A DNA stretch of 64,000 bases, from NCBI RefSeq assembly GCF_958295425.1, contig NC_081142.1, forward strand, positions 12,200,324 to 12,264,323, read 5' to 3'. The number at the start of each line of letters is the position of its first letter. Position 1 is the first letter of the stretch. This document shows, in pieces, positions 26,990-39,060 of the stretch. Origin of the DNA: Solea solea. Its lineage: Eukaryota; Chordata; Actinopteri; Pleuronectiformes; Soleidae. The notes under the pieces are model-generated. The model was not told the DNA's origin and made no database searches. It saw nothing but the letters and a program-made list of their open reading frames with translations. A program made the translations under genes and the position numbers.

Positions 26990-27250
26990 TGTGGCTCATG
27001 GGCGTATATAAAGCAGGCTGAATGGTGGGTAAATATGATCTCACCGCCACTCTTTTTATTCACGAGGCAACACTCTCACTGTTGCTCAAAAACCTTTATG
27101 TAGCCTGACATCCATTCAGGGCTTGTTACATTCAGCCTGGCTCAATGAGAGGTCCCCAAAGAGTGCCACACTCACAATGGGGCCTAGTTCATTACAGTAA
27201 ATAACAGTGGCAGCCATCGCATTGTTTTCACAATGCAAGTTGATTTAACA
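26990..27250. promoter_or_regulatory. Candidate conserved non-coding element
   Basis: A repeat-free block with GGCGTATATAAAGCAGG (TATA-like) near 27000 and ATTGTTTTCACAATGC (SOX-type) near 27220. No coding frame. Confidence 0.3.
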
Positions 27251-27343
27251 TGCTTAAACGGGAAATTGTTTTAGGGCCGATGGAACTTCCTGAGTGCTGC
27301 GGTAAAGCACTTTCACCCCCACATTCGAGTGAAGAGGAGGAAA

Positions 27344-27366
27344 GGAGGGAGGGAGGGAGGGAGGGA
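27344..27366 (+). repeat. (GGGA)n microsatellite
   Basis: About six GGGA units. Confidence 0.95.
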
Positions 27367-27689
27367 AACTGCATTTAGCTGGAGAAGAGGTGTTTGTAGG
27401 CGTTAACAAGTGTATATGTGGCCTGTTTAAGATGAGAGAGATGAAAGTGTGTGTTATCCAAATATATCCCGTATGCACTGTATGTACAACATGTGGCGCC
27501 AAGATGATTTGTGTCTACATGTTTGAGTGACGTACAGTACGCACATTTATATGTATGTACACAAAGGTTCTGTATCCCTTCACAGGACATCCCTTTCATG
27601 TTTGTTTCTCTAGATGACTCTCGAACCGTCAATCCCTCCCAGTGCAGTTCCTCAGCATTACGCACAAGTCATCCCTCTCCCACAGTCAC

Positions 27690-28260
27690 GCGATGGCTGT
27701 CTGTGGGCGCCTGCCAAGGCCTCTGCGGCTTCCACAAGGCTGTGCGGCGTTTCCCGTTCCTGGGGGCCCTTGGAGCTCCAGCCCGGCCTCAGCGCACTGT
27801 GTTTATGTTCTGTGTAACTGTAGACCTCAGTTTGAGCAGGGGGCCGGTGTCTGTCAAAATAGCCACGCGTTCCCTTCAAGCAAGGCCTAAATCACATCAG
27901 CTCCCGCAGTCCGACTGCGTTTCCCACAACCCCCTGCCAGACAAGGCTGGGGGCCCACAGGCCTGCTGATTGGATGAAGGGGGGAAATGACACAGAAATT
28001 CCACGACAAACTGTACAAAACCCTCTCATGCGCACCAGAAACTCCAGCTACATCAGCCTAATAAGTCCGAGTGCATTTACACACACACATGCACAAGTTC
28101 ATGCAGAAAAAAATTCAAACACTCTTTCACAGCCCCCCACCAGCTGTGGGGCCCACACTTGGTCCCACACCTTGAGCAGGCAGCCGTGAAATGGGGCCCA
28201 GTCTGGGAACTATTGGCAGGCCCAGTGGAAACAGCGAAAGCGTGGTCCTCGTTAGCCCCG
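27690..28260. promoter_or_regulatory. Candidate conserved non-coding element
   Basis: A GC-richer, repeat-poor block. Three overlapping plus frames and one minus frame are all open, which reflects composition, not a gene. Confidence 0.25.
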
Positions 28261-28821
28261 ATGACGCTAGCTAGCCTGTCGTCTCAGGGGAGCATGCTTG
28301 GCCGCTGCTGCTGCTGCTACTGCTAGGAGTCTGGGAAAATAAAGATGAAACATAACCAGCTCTGAGGCCAAGGACTGAAACAGTGGCAAATACCAGCTCT
28401 ACATTGTAATAAACCTTTTATTCAATAACCAGTTAATAAGCCGATCTGACCTCTGGCACCGACTAATTCTCTAGTTACAGTATCACCAGCTGTGATCTTG
28501 ATGTTGCCCGTCGCAATGACCTGTCCTGAGCAGGGAGGCCTGACCTCATACCTCTCCTGACCTCGTCTCTCCCCTCCAACCCTCTTTCTCTTCCTCTATT
28601 GAAAAGCAAAGGGCTGATCAAGGGGTGGGTGGGGTGATGGGTGGGATGGTGACAGGAGAGCATAAGGGGAGGGGGAATTCCTGGATGCTTAAATCCCCTC
28701 ACATCCACCCTGGAATCAGAGAAGCTAACTCACACTCGGCCCACACAAACCCAGCCCCTTCTGACACTCCAGGAATGCTCGAGTTTTTTTCTTCTTCTCC
28801 AATTTAGGTAATTACTGCAGC

Positions 28822-28852
28822 GGTCACGGTGCTCAGAACAGAGACCGTGACC
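28822..28852. repeat. Perfect 9-bp inverted repeat with 13-nt loop
   Basis: GGTCACGGT at 28822-28830 is complementary to ACCGTGACC at 28844-28852. The stem does not extend, so it is too short for a microRNA precursor. It could be a spaced nuclear-receptor-like (GGTCA) palindrome. Confidence 0.6.
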
Positions 28853-29184
28853 CTGGGCGGTGCGCAGTGACAGCCCCATGTAGCTGAGGCAGCGCTCTGT
28901 TTTGTGCTGCTGAAACCAGACCTGCCGACAAATTCATCACTGACTTTTAGATATTTGGTGACTATAATGCCTGCCAACTGGTGTATTGTGTTGCAGTCGG
29001 AGATACCCAACATTCCCATGCAGTGGGCTGAGATGTGGGGTTGTTGTCATTGTATAATCATAATACACTATTCTAGTCGCCGTTTCATCTGTAACTTCTC
29101 TCTTAGCTCATGCAGCAACACAGGTAAATACACATTCACAGGATGTTTATCTTTAACTTGTTATGGGGATATTCTTATGTAGAG

Positions 29185-29800
29185 TATTTAGAGAAGTTTT
29201 ATTTTATTTTTATCCTTTATTTAGCCATGAAGGTCCCATTGAGATACAATACCAAGATAGCAGCATAGATTTTAAACAGTTTCAGAAATAACACTCACAA
29301 CAGAATACAAAAGTTAAAAGGAGGTAATTAAAAGAGAGTAAAAAAAAAAGAGAGATATAATAAAGTGCAGAATATCGTTAATCTGAACCCTTCAAAGAGG
29401 TTATGTAAAGCAACATGTTTCTTTGATGAAGGTCCATAAAATGCCTTTGAGTTTAAAGAAGGCAGTGTCTGTAGTGAAATTATGTGTTGCAGCTCATTCC
29501 ATGTCCATGGTGCATAGAAGGAGAATGCAGTTTTACCGAATTCTGACAAAGTCGAGCGTTAGACCTGGTGCTGTAGCTGCTGATGAGATATGATAAAAGG
29601 CTATAAATATACATAGGTAGTTCACCTAACAAGGCCTTGATAGTAAAATGCACCATATGCATTTTCCTCCTCTGGTTAAGAGAGAACCAACCTTCAGATT
29701 CATATAAAATGCAGTGGTGAGTGTGTGAACCGGCAAGTGTTTGGCAACATTCAATAATTTGAGTCATTTAAATCTAAAATGGGGTCACGTCTAGTCTGCT
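29185..29800 (-). mobile_element. Decayed LINE C-terminus and 3' UTR, minus strand
   Basis: Minus-strand frames give LNQRRKMHMVHF, LLGELPMYIYSLL, YSTRSNARLCQ, then GKTAFSFYAPWTWNELQ and LPSLNSKAFY. The order is that of the end of an L2/Rex/CR1-type LINE ORF2. The plus strand at 29195-29260 shows the reversed tail (TTTATCCTTTATTTAGCC). It is frameshifted and inactive. Confidence 0.75.
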
Positions 29801-32800
29801 TACAGTCTTTAATGTTTGCACTGATTTGGATGATGAATAAATCCACAACAACCACTAAATTACAAAGGAAACCATGAGGTTGATGTTGCCCGTAGGGTTG
29901 ATGTTAAAGTGTTCATAATTGCTCAGGCTTTTGTGGTTGAATTTCACTTGGGAAATATTTTACTATTATCTATTTTGTGTTTGTATTAAACTAAATTGAG
30001 TTGTGGTGCCACTCAATTCCCTGTCAGTTATTTTAACCGCAACATAACCTCATCCCATTTAGTTACTTCTTCTTTGCTTACTAGATGGTTTTGGACCTTG
30101 TATAACACACACATGTTTCTTAAATGTGTGCCTTCAGGACCCGCCATAACAGTTCGCGCTATCTCGCGCATCTTTGCCGTGTCATCAAGTTCTAAAAAAG
30201 CAAGTGTGGTTTGTTTGTATTTTTGCAGACAGCTGATGTCTTGTTTTTAGACCCAGTGAAACCAGTTGGTACTTTAATCAGATGAAACAAAGTGGAAAAT
30301 GGATATGGATTTGATTAGTGATTTCAATTGATTCTTGATTCTTTTTGTTTGTTTTCATTATTATAAGATTTTTGATAACCAGTTCCATCAGTATTCTCTT
30401 TAGCTATATTTTTGTTAATTAAAAATTGCTACTTTCGCTTCGCATATTTTCAAGTTTTGTTTTCAGATGACTGGTAAGGCATCAGAAAGCACCTGAGTGG
30501 GCCTATATTTTTTTGTTTTTTTTACCAGCGTGAGAGAGGCAGACAGGGATTCTTTTGTTCTTTTGCTTGTTTGCTTTCTTTTTCTACTATAAACCCACAC
30601 ATAACAGCAATAACCTGGACTGGACATTCATTTTCTTTTGCCTGTGTAAGATTCATAGTTGTGCTGTAATAGTGGACTTTTGAACATGTTTACTTTGACT
30701 TTCATTTTGATGTCAACCTTACATCCAGTGGCACTGATGTTAACCTTATAAACAGTCGCTATAATTATCTTCAAAGCCATCGGTGGTTGTATGTTTGGGG
30801 TCCAACACACGCTCATGCCCCCCGACCCTGTGTCAGGTCCTGCAACCTTCCATCTGTGTGGGGTTCAGGTTGCACTACATCCAGTAAAGATCCTGTTTCA
30901 CTGCAGGTGTTCATCAAAGTGCTGTCTGGTGCACCTCTGGACTCAGACCTATTGGGTCTGTTAAATGCCTGACTGGCTGCAAAGAGCCAGCCAGTGATTA
31001 CATTGCGCACGTGTGCTGGAGTAGAATGATGGGGCCTCTGCCGCAACATATCGGAGCCTCGTGGCCAGAGGTGCCATCCAGGGTATTCACTCAGACTCCT
31101 GGAGGGCCCTCCTCCCTTCTTCCTTCCTGTTTTCCCTCTCCTCCTTTTTGTTCCCCAGTGCTTGTAATTGAAAATGTATTTATTGCAGGGCCAGAGGCTG
31201 GACTGTGGAGAGGGAGGCACTGCAGCTTATGAAGATGTGGCTGTGGTGAGAGCTGCAGGGTTTGGCTCCTCTTCAGCACCACCAACTCACTCATGCAGTC
31301 AATTTTTTTTTCCTTTCTCTTTTTTGGTTGCTCTCTTTGTTTACGGCTCTTTCACACACTTCTCCCTTCTAACTCCTCTGTGTTTGCACATCTTTTATTC
31401 CGGTGCCTAGCCTTTCATTTTTGCTCTCCTGTCTCTTTTATCCTTTGTCTCTCTTTATCATACTTGATTGGGCGTGTATAAAGTCCATTTCAAATGCAAA
31501 TGATGCTGCTGAGATCGATAAAAGTTATCTGCTGCCAATAGCAATTTGTTCAAAGGAAAGTTTTGTCCATTTTAAGCCAATTTCTTTTTTTGTTCAGTCT
31601 CAGTGAGAGTCTATGAAGTTTGTCCATTAAGACATGCATGCACTTTAGTTAGCAACAGAAATAATGTATGTGTGATTTGCCTGAAATAGTAACTGGATTT
31701 AACTGTGTCCTATAAAATATTAAGGGAAAGAGAATGCCTTTGTCAGTGTTCTGACTGAAAAAGTCCTATAGCAACTTGACATTGGCTTCACAACAAGCTT
31801 GTTATATGTTGTCTAATTTAGTAGCAAATGTAATCTCTTTCCTTCATCACACAGATGTCTGACTTTAAATAACCCTGTCTCTGGGACATATTTGTGTCAT
31901 AATCCTAAAACCTTAATTAACTTCTATTAATATTTTTGTGTAAAAACTGAAAAAGCTGCAGGCGCATAGTTTCTCTTCTCACAGGTTGAGACAGACTTCC
32001 CTTTAAAATGTGCTCCTGCATGAAACACTTATTTGTTGAGAACAGCAGATAGACGGACAAAGTGGGAATACTGGGATCGCTTAAGGTGGGAAACACTTTT
32101 CCTGGTGTCCGCACTGAGGTCCCTGATAGCCCGAACATGCTTCGTCTCCTACTACGTTAGAGTGGAGCAAAACAAACAAACAACAGCCACAGCCGACCCT
32201 TTGAGGAGCGCTTGATCATCTTTTATGAGTTCCCAATCTCATTCCCAGGTCTGGCTCATTCAGAAAAGCATCCTCTGGGCCTCCGTGTTTTATCAGACTT
32301 GTGGACAGAAGAAAGGAAGAAAACAACAGGTGAAATTAGGTTTTGGGAACTTTCTCTGTGTGCAATCACGTAATCTGAAACATATGTCAGGATGCATTTT
32401 ACAGATTATTCCCACAGCATTTCTTCTCCTCAGGAGTTTCATTTTGGCCAATGCATCTCTGTCTTGAGTAGTAGGGTAACTCTTATTTCAACGTTAAGTG
32501 TAGAGTATAACATGTACCTTTTTCTAAGAAGGCTTGAAAATTGGCAAGGAATTGAATTTGTGTGATCGGCACAAGGAAGAATTGTGAGGCAGCTCTAGTT
32601 TACCCATTTACCTCTCCTTTCCTGCAGCTGTCTCTGCTTTGACTCAGTCTAACACTTGAGTGCAAATCACGAGCAGGTTTACTCTCCCCTCGTCTATAAG
32701 TGAAGGAACATTTAAGGGAGAGATTGTAGAGTGCACTCCTTTTGTCAAGAGGCTGTAGGAGGGTGGATGGTGTGAGATGGCGTGAGTGTGCCTTGAAGCC

Positions 32801-34815
32801 ACAGCAGTAGCCCTTGGCTGTGGATGGTTATCACTCACATCTGCTGCCACTGCCTCCAAGAAACGCTGGCTAAAAGACCAGCACTGCTGAAATCTGTCAA
32901 ACTGTCAGCTGCGGCAGGAAAATAAATATGAGGGAGAGATGCAGTAATAGTAAAGAACCATGAAAGCACAAAGACTAACCCCTGCAGACGGCTGATTGGT
33001 AACCGGCCTAGGGATTTGCATTTTGGCAGGCGGCAGCATGACAATGGTGTTTCTGAAGTAAGAGCTATGATAGAAATGGTGGCTGCTTGCATTGTCTTTA
33101 TAGCGATTCTTTGACTTCCCTATGACGAATCCGAGTAACACAAACAGTTGGCAGACCATAGAGAGCCACTTTGCACCGAGCAGGACCACGACACATGAGA
33201 AGCCAAAGAGAACCCTTAAAAACGAAGCAAGATGTAATGCAGCTTTTTTTATGCTCATTCTGGGCCTGTGATAGCTGCAGTGGCATGGATTTGTATCCCA
33301 GCTACACTGAAAGGGCTGCTGAATTGGATGGGGCTTTAAAGTGAAGCAAGAAAGCTCTGGAAAATCGACCCTCAAAGGCACATTTCAACTGGAAAGCATT
33401 TCTTTTAAGCTGTCACTCCTTGGTCGTTGACAATCCTATTATGGCACCAACTTATTGTGGTTAAGAGGTAGAGGAGATATATGGGTTAATACACATTCAC
33501 TAGACCATCAAAGATACAAAGACAGTTGTTGTTATTCCTTGTTTGAGGGTAAACGAAGTACCCAGTGGCCAGATCACCTTATTTGCATTGACACGTGATG
33601 TAAATGGTACCCAGATTCCAGTTCTTCTTTCTCTCGCTGTCCCTCCATCCCTCCACTTGTGTGCATCACTTTAAAGAGGCATAATGGAAAATGGGTTTTA
33701 TATCTTTTCTTCTCTTCCATTTTAGAGGTCAGAGAAACTGAGCCTTTAAAATAAATCCATGAAACATACCATCCAGAGGAGGTAACAATCCCTCACTTCA
33801 TCAACCCATTTGCCGAAGTCTAAATATGCACTGAAATTGACCCCAAAGCCAAATATAAAGCCGCTAGGAGGGGATTGTGAGCAGGAAGTCTATATGCTGG
33901 TATTTATTTGTCTGATAACGAGAGGATTGTACCTCTTTCTTCTTCACTCTCCCCACACTGGACAACTTTTGAAGCGGGAGCAGATAATAGCTGGAGTCGC
34001 ATCAGCTGCCATTGTAACAGCTATAAGTTGCCCCCTATGTATTTGGGCAAGAGGTGTATTCATCTGCTTTGATCTGAAGTGGCAATCAAACCTCACCTGT
34101 GAACTTTTATCTGACATTTTCCCACATAAAAGTGGTAGAAACCAATGTTCAACGATTTAGATAAACCAGGATCTCATAGATTACAATAGACATGTTTTTT
34201 AGGATTTTATTATTAATCATGCAACTGCAATGAGGTCATGAAGGACACAGCAATTATACATAATCAGCTGACAGTCAGCTGACCACAATCGATTACTCAC
34301 ACACAGAAATAAAAGCCATTGTCAAACCAAGGTGGTTCATTAAATTTAAATGTAGTCCCTCACTTTTTTCTTGCTGTCTTTGATTTCTTCTTGTATTTAC
34401 ATTGATAACATGGACCTTGTTCAACATTTTTTCAGTCAGTGTTGTTTTGCGGAGCATTGTGCATGGCAGTACAAAGACATTCTCACAAATGCACTCAAAT
34501 AAATTAGACCGTTAACAAAGTGTAATTCCACTCGTCAATATTTCATTCTCAACCTTTAGTCCTCAAGTGAGTGGGTCTTTCTTTTTCCCTCAGACTTAAA
34601 AAAACACAAACATAAAGGTAGCACATCTCATCAGGAGACTGGATGGCTGCGCCCCACTGTGCTTTGAGTTTGGACTCTGTGATTTACGCTGTGTGAGAAA
34701 GTGCCTGGCTGGCTGCACCATGAGGGATGGAGAAGTGGCCCGTAATGAATTGGTGTTAATGAGCTGTTAACTCTGCTTCAGCCCAAAACACCACAGTATT
34801 GCCTGCTGCTGCCTG
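29800..34815. other. No gene seen
   Basis: About 5 kb without recognised exons or RNA genes. The minus frame 32905-33381 (158 codons, hydrophobic middle) is the longest; it lacks splice or promoter context and is not called. Confidence 0.5.
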
Positions 34816-34818
34816 ACT

Positions 34819-34855
34819 TTATATATATATATACTGTATATATATATATATATAC
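34819..34855 (+). repeat. (TA)n microsatellite
   Basis: Two TA runs are separated by CTG; (CA)n tracts follow at 34860-34876 and 35018-35038. Confidence 0.95.
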
Positions 34856-34859
34856 AATC

Positions 34860-36365
34860 ACACACACACAAACACACTTACTATACACACAATGGAATGC
34901 TTACGTTTGGTGAGAAAAAATGTACTGAGCCAGTAGTCCAAGTGCTCATATAAAGGAGACCCACACGGGTGCACGCGTGTGCACGTACTCCGCTCATACA
35001 CACGTCCAGTGTCACATACACACACACACACACACATACACCCGTGTGAGCACACACACTCTCCGTTCTGACACATACTCAGACAATCAGCCTCTCACTC
35101 CCAGGCTAAACGGGCTCCTGGCTCAGCGGCAGTAAATCTTCCTCATGCTGACATGTACTTGTGGATGGCGCACACCCAGCTGAGCTGCTGAGCAGATCAG
35201 AGTCAAGTAACATTTGTAAACAAGAGAAAGTACCCGGAGAGTGTAAACCTCTGCCAAGGCCCCTCAGTTTTCCACAGTGTCCATACACTCCCTTATCTCG
35301 GAAAGTTAACAAATGTATCACCACCGAAGCGTAACCATTTCTTCCTTGAGCCTTAACCTACATCCCCAGAAGATTTGTTAAAAACCTTCTGTGTCTGTTT
35401 TTCTTGTAATTATGTAATAATATCTTAAAATGCTATTTGTCCGTAATTCTGAGTTGAGTTTCACTAAAATTTGTAATTTAGTAAATGCATATCAGACTGT
35501 ATACTTTTTAAATTTATGCGGTCCTTATTTATTTATTTTTATTTTTTATTTTTGTGTGTCTGCAATAACACAAAACAACACATTCTTGCCCAGTGTGAGG
35601 CTGGTGAATCCTCATTTCCTTTTATCTTCATCATTTACTGTTTTTATGCAAATGATCACATTCTTTCACTATATGCACACGGTTTTGTACTATGTGAACT
35701 TTCCATCGTTCACCTGCCTACCAACAGCTTTTATATATACGACCAACAAAGCGTAATAGTGTGAATGATGTCTTTTCTCTATAGTCTCTGATGTCACACT
35801 TGACACATGCTTAAAATGTTCACATTGATACCTTCTCAAAACTGTTTGGTGACCAAACAGGAGATATTTTTTGCCTCCCACATCATTTTCCCACGTTTGC
35901 AGAGCCAGTCCTTTATTGTGGTGCATCTACAGTACTTTCAGAAGACTTCTCGAGTGATTGAGCGGTCCTAAAAAGAAGAGAATGACAGAGCTCCATTCGT
36001 TGTCTATATGCCTCTGCACAAACACAATTCAGATAAATTCCTCCACTGCACGGTAAATAAATGAGTGTGTCGGTGGCTGTTGAGGCAGGATCCCAGCCTG
36101 CCTTCTGCCAGGTGGACAAAGGGTTTTTTCTCTGCAACCACACAATGCTGACTTTGGAGCAAATCGTTCTCGTGCTGATGCAGAGCTAGATAAGCCCGCA
36201 CGACTCTCTTCCTCACACTGTCTCGCTTTCTCACATGCACAGAGATGTGTGTTTGCAGCATTTGAATCACCTGAGGGTGTGTGTGTGGGTTTGTGGCTTA
36301 ATTTGAGTGTGAGAGCATTCTTCTCCTGTGAATGTGCATGTGTCCGTACAAATATGTTCCCCCAC
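34860..36365. other. No gene seen
   Basis: CA-rich at first, then AT-rich. No coding exon recognised. Confidence 0.5.
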
Positions 36366-36560
36366 GTTACGCCTGCTGGAGGTGGGAGGCCAATTAATGG
36401 AGGATGCTGCTAAGTGACTTTAGAGGCTTCGCTGGAGATTTAGGGGAAGGAGGAAAGATGGCCGACCGCAAGGTGTTTTAATAGCCCCTGACAGCGCTGG
36501 TGCTTTATAGCAAGCAGCTGGTCCAGGTGTTGGCTGCCGCTTGAGCACAAACACACACAC
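36365..36560. promoter_or_regulatory. Candidate conserved non-coding element with YY1-like site
   Basis: A repeat-free block containing GGCCAATTAATGGAGG and a YY1-like AAAGATGGCCGAC at 36454-36466. Confidence 0.3.
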
Positions 36561-38825
36561 ACACATGCACATACATGCCGCCTGCCTCATTAAGGTCGCC
36601 CTGACAGGAGGACTCTTTGCTGTTCAGAACTGAGTCTGACGCACTGCTTTCCTGGAAGGGGAAGAAGAAAGGGAAGAGAGAGATTAGGTTGGGTTGTCAT
36701 GCTCGGCCCATTTGTTGTGGCATGTAAATTGCCCGCAGAAACAACTGGTGTGTTTATAGTTTCTGTTCAGAGTTTAACAGTCCGACGTTTACAATCATCA
36801 ACCACCACCAAATATGTGTTGTTGTGTTAGTGACCTTTTTGTTCTTCCTGCCTTCCAAACCTGGTAATTAGCATAAGCATGGCCTGTGCTCTTACTAAGT
36901 GATGTTTACTGCATGCTGAGGTACACAGACATCGCCGCTATAGATTTGCTAAACAATAAAAGTGGGAGGGTATTGTTGGGGGGGGTTGTACTTCTTACTT
37001 CTTGTAATTGCTCAGTTCTCTGAACTGAACTTCGTTGGGCTGAATGAAAAAAGTCCCAATGAGTTACTTTAATGAAACACAGTTGATACAGTTCAATGAA
37101 CCACTGATTAGATATGTATTAGGGGCACCTCATCTGCAGGACCATTGCATAGCAGGAAGTGTGTATGTGAGTGTAAGTGCACAGTGGGGGAGACCTCCGT
37201 TTGCAATAATTGTAATTTGGCAATAAGTAGCTTAACCAACAATACGAAGGAACATGGGGCGGGGTGCTGGAAATGAGGAGCACCATGGGGGAAGGAATAC
37301 AAGAGATTATCTGGTTGGAGGGCACAGCTTCTCCTCCTTTCCTCACCCCCCGCTATGGCACTCTCTCCTAACATTCACCTCAGGTCAGCCATATCTAATG
37401 TTACTGAACTTCTCCTGGCACAGGGTTACGGAACAAAGGTGTATCATCCATTCATGCACCCACGCTCTCCCCCCAGGTCTCCTAATGAACATTACAGACT
37501 GGTTCACTGAGAAGCTAAAGATGCTCTCCACTGGTATTCCCTCCCCCCAGTAGTCACTCAGGAGGATGACGACCCTCAAAGAAAGTGTTTTTCTTCCAAA
37601 GGCCTTTCACTTTTTGGAGTGTCCATCCTCTTATCGCCCATGGAACAGGAAATGGGATGTCCTGCCTCGATTGTGTTGCTCTGTGTGTGAGAATGTGAGG
37701 GTTGGGCTACACTCAAACACACATCCTTTTTTGTAAAGTTATTTTGGAAGTTAAACGTCTGACAGAGCAGATCCTGACTGTACAAACCAAACATCAGCAC
37801 GCTGCCTGCTCAGACACCCCACAGAACAGAACCACTTTGATCTCTGCATGAATATGTCTATTTGTGCTTTTTCTGAAACTTCTGACAGGAAGTCCAGCCA
37901 CGGTTATACGTTTGGTGAGGCAGTGTGTTTTCGGGATGTGGTTTTCCTTGAGGATTTAGATCACACACGCGATACAGTTAGACACAGACTGTCTTTGTTT
38001 GTCATTAGTCAATTTTCTTTGATGGTTTTCAAATGCTCTGTGTCCTCACTTTCAGAAGTGAAACCATATACTTATCCGATCCAAGTTGAAAGCCGTTAAT
38101 GATATCACAATATTATGATAAACTGACCAAAAACACATGTCATTGGGGAAACAGAGGTATACGAGTGAATATGAGACTGGATATGGCTTGCAGCGACTTC
38201 ATACATTTAATAGTACACAGATATTTAAGTTTAAATGCTGGCATGACAAAAGACAAACTGCAGAAGCGTTACCACAGGCATGTCTGCCTATATGTAACTG
38301 CATGTGTGGGCGTGTGTGTCTGGATGCTGTATATCCAGAGGAAGCATGGCTTGGCAAAGCCCTTACAGACATGCTGGAACATGACACATAGTTCCTCCTG
38401 TGTATCCTCACAAACCACAGTGAAACTGCATTAATGATAAGCACCTGGATTCCCACAAGCTCCATATTAGGTTCAATTGGCAGTAACTGATAAATTGGGA
38501 TGAGTGGGAGTTGGACTGTGGGGCCTAGTGAATGAACTCTTTTCATGTCAGGATGCAAAAGAGAGCTGAATGAGCGAGATGAAGAGATTCTTTATACTTC
38601 ACATGAGTGGAGACCACACGCTACAGAGAGAATGAGACAGAAAAGAGGAGAGAGGGACAGTGTCGTTCCCAGACAACCCATGAGAATCCAATACACTCCC
38701 ACGCGTCTGGGTTTGTGTGTGGCCACCGCACACATGCTACACGCCACATGTAACCGTGTTCATCCCTTCCTTGAAACATCAACCCTTCGCTCTCTCCATT
38801 CGAGCCACACTCCCCGCCGACTTTG
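36560..38825. other. No gene seen
   Basis: Intergenic DNA with a short CA tract at 36548-36564 and only chance frames. Confidence 0.5.
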
Positions 38826-39060
38826 ATGCATTTTTTACTTGATGTGTACGACAATAATCTTTTTCACCCCACCAAAAGAGCGGGCCATGGGAAGAAAGGC
38901 CCGGCTCGCGAGGCTTTGCTTCATCTTTTGCCCCAGCTCTCCAGCGAGACAAAATCGCTTCGTCTGCACCACAGTGTGGTTCAACTGCAGCTGAAAAGGG
39001 ATGGGGGACCAAATCCCTCTCATACACAACAAAACAACACTGTAGGCTTTTCAGTGTGAC
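38825..39060. promoter_or_regulatory. Candidate conserved non-coding element
   Basis: A repeat-free, balanced block in which frames are open on both strands (38779-39032 minus, 38823-39059 plus); no splice signals. Confidence 0.25.

Noticed and set aside
32905..33381. Minus-strand frame of 158 codons with a hydrophobic middle
   Set aside because: Hydrophobic segments arise easily in AT-rich DNA. No family resemblance, exon neighbours or promoter are visible.
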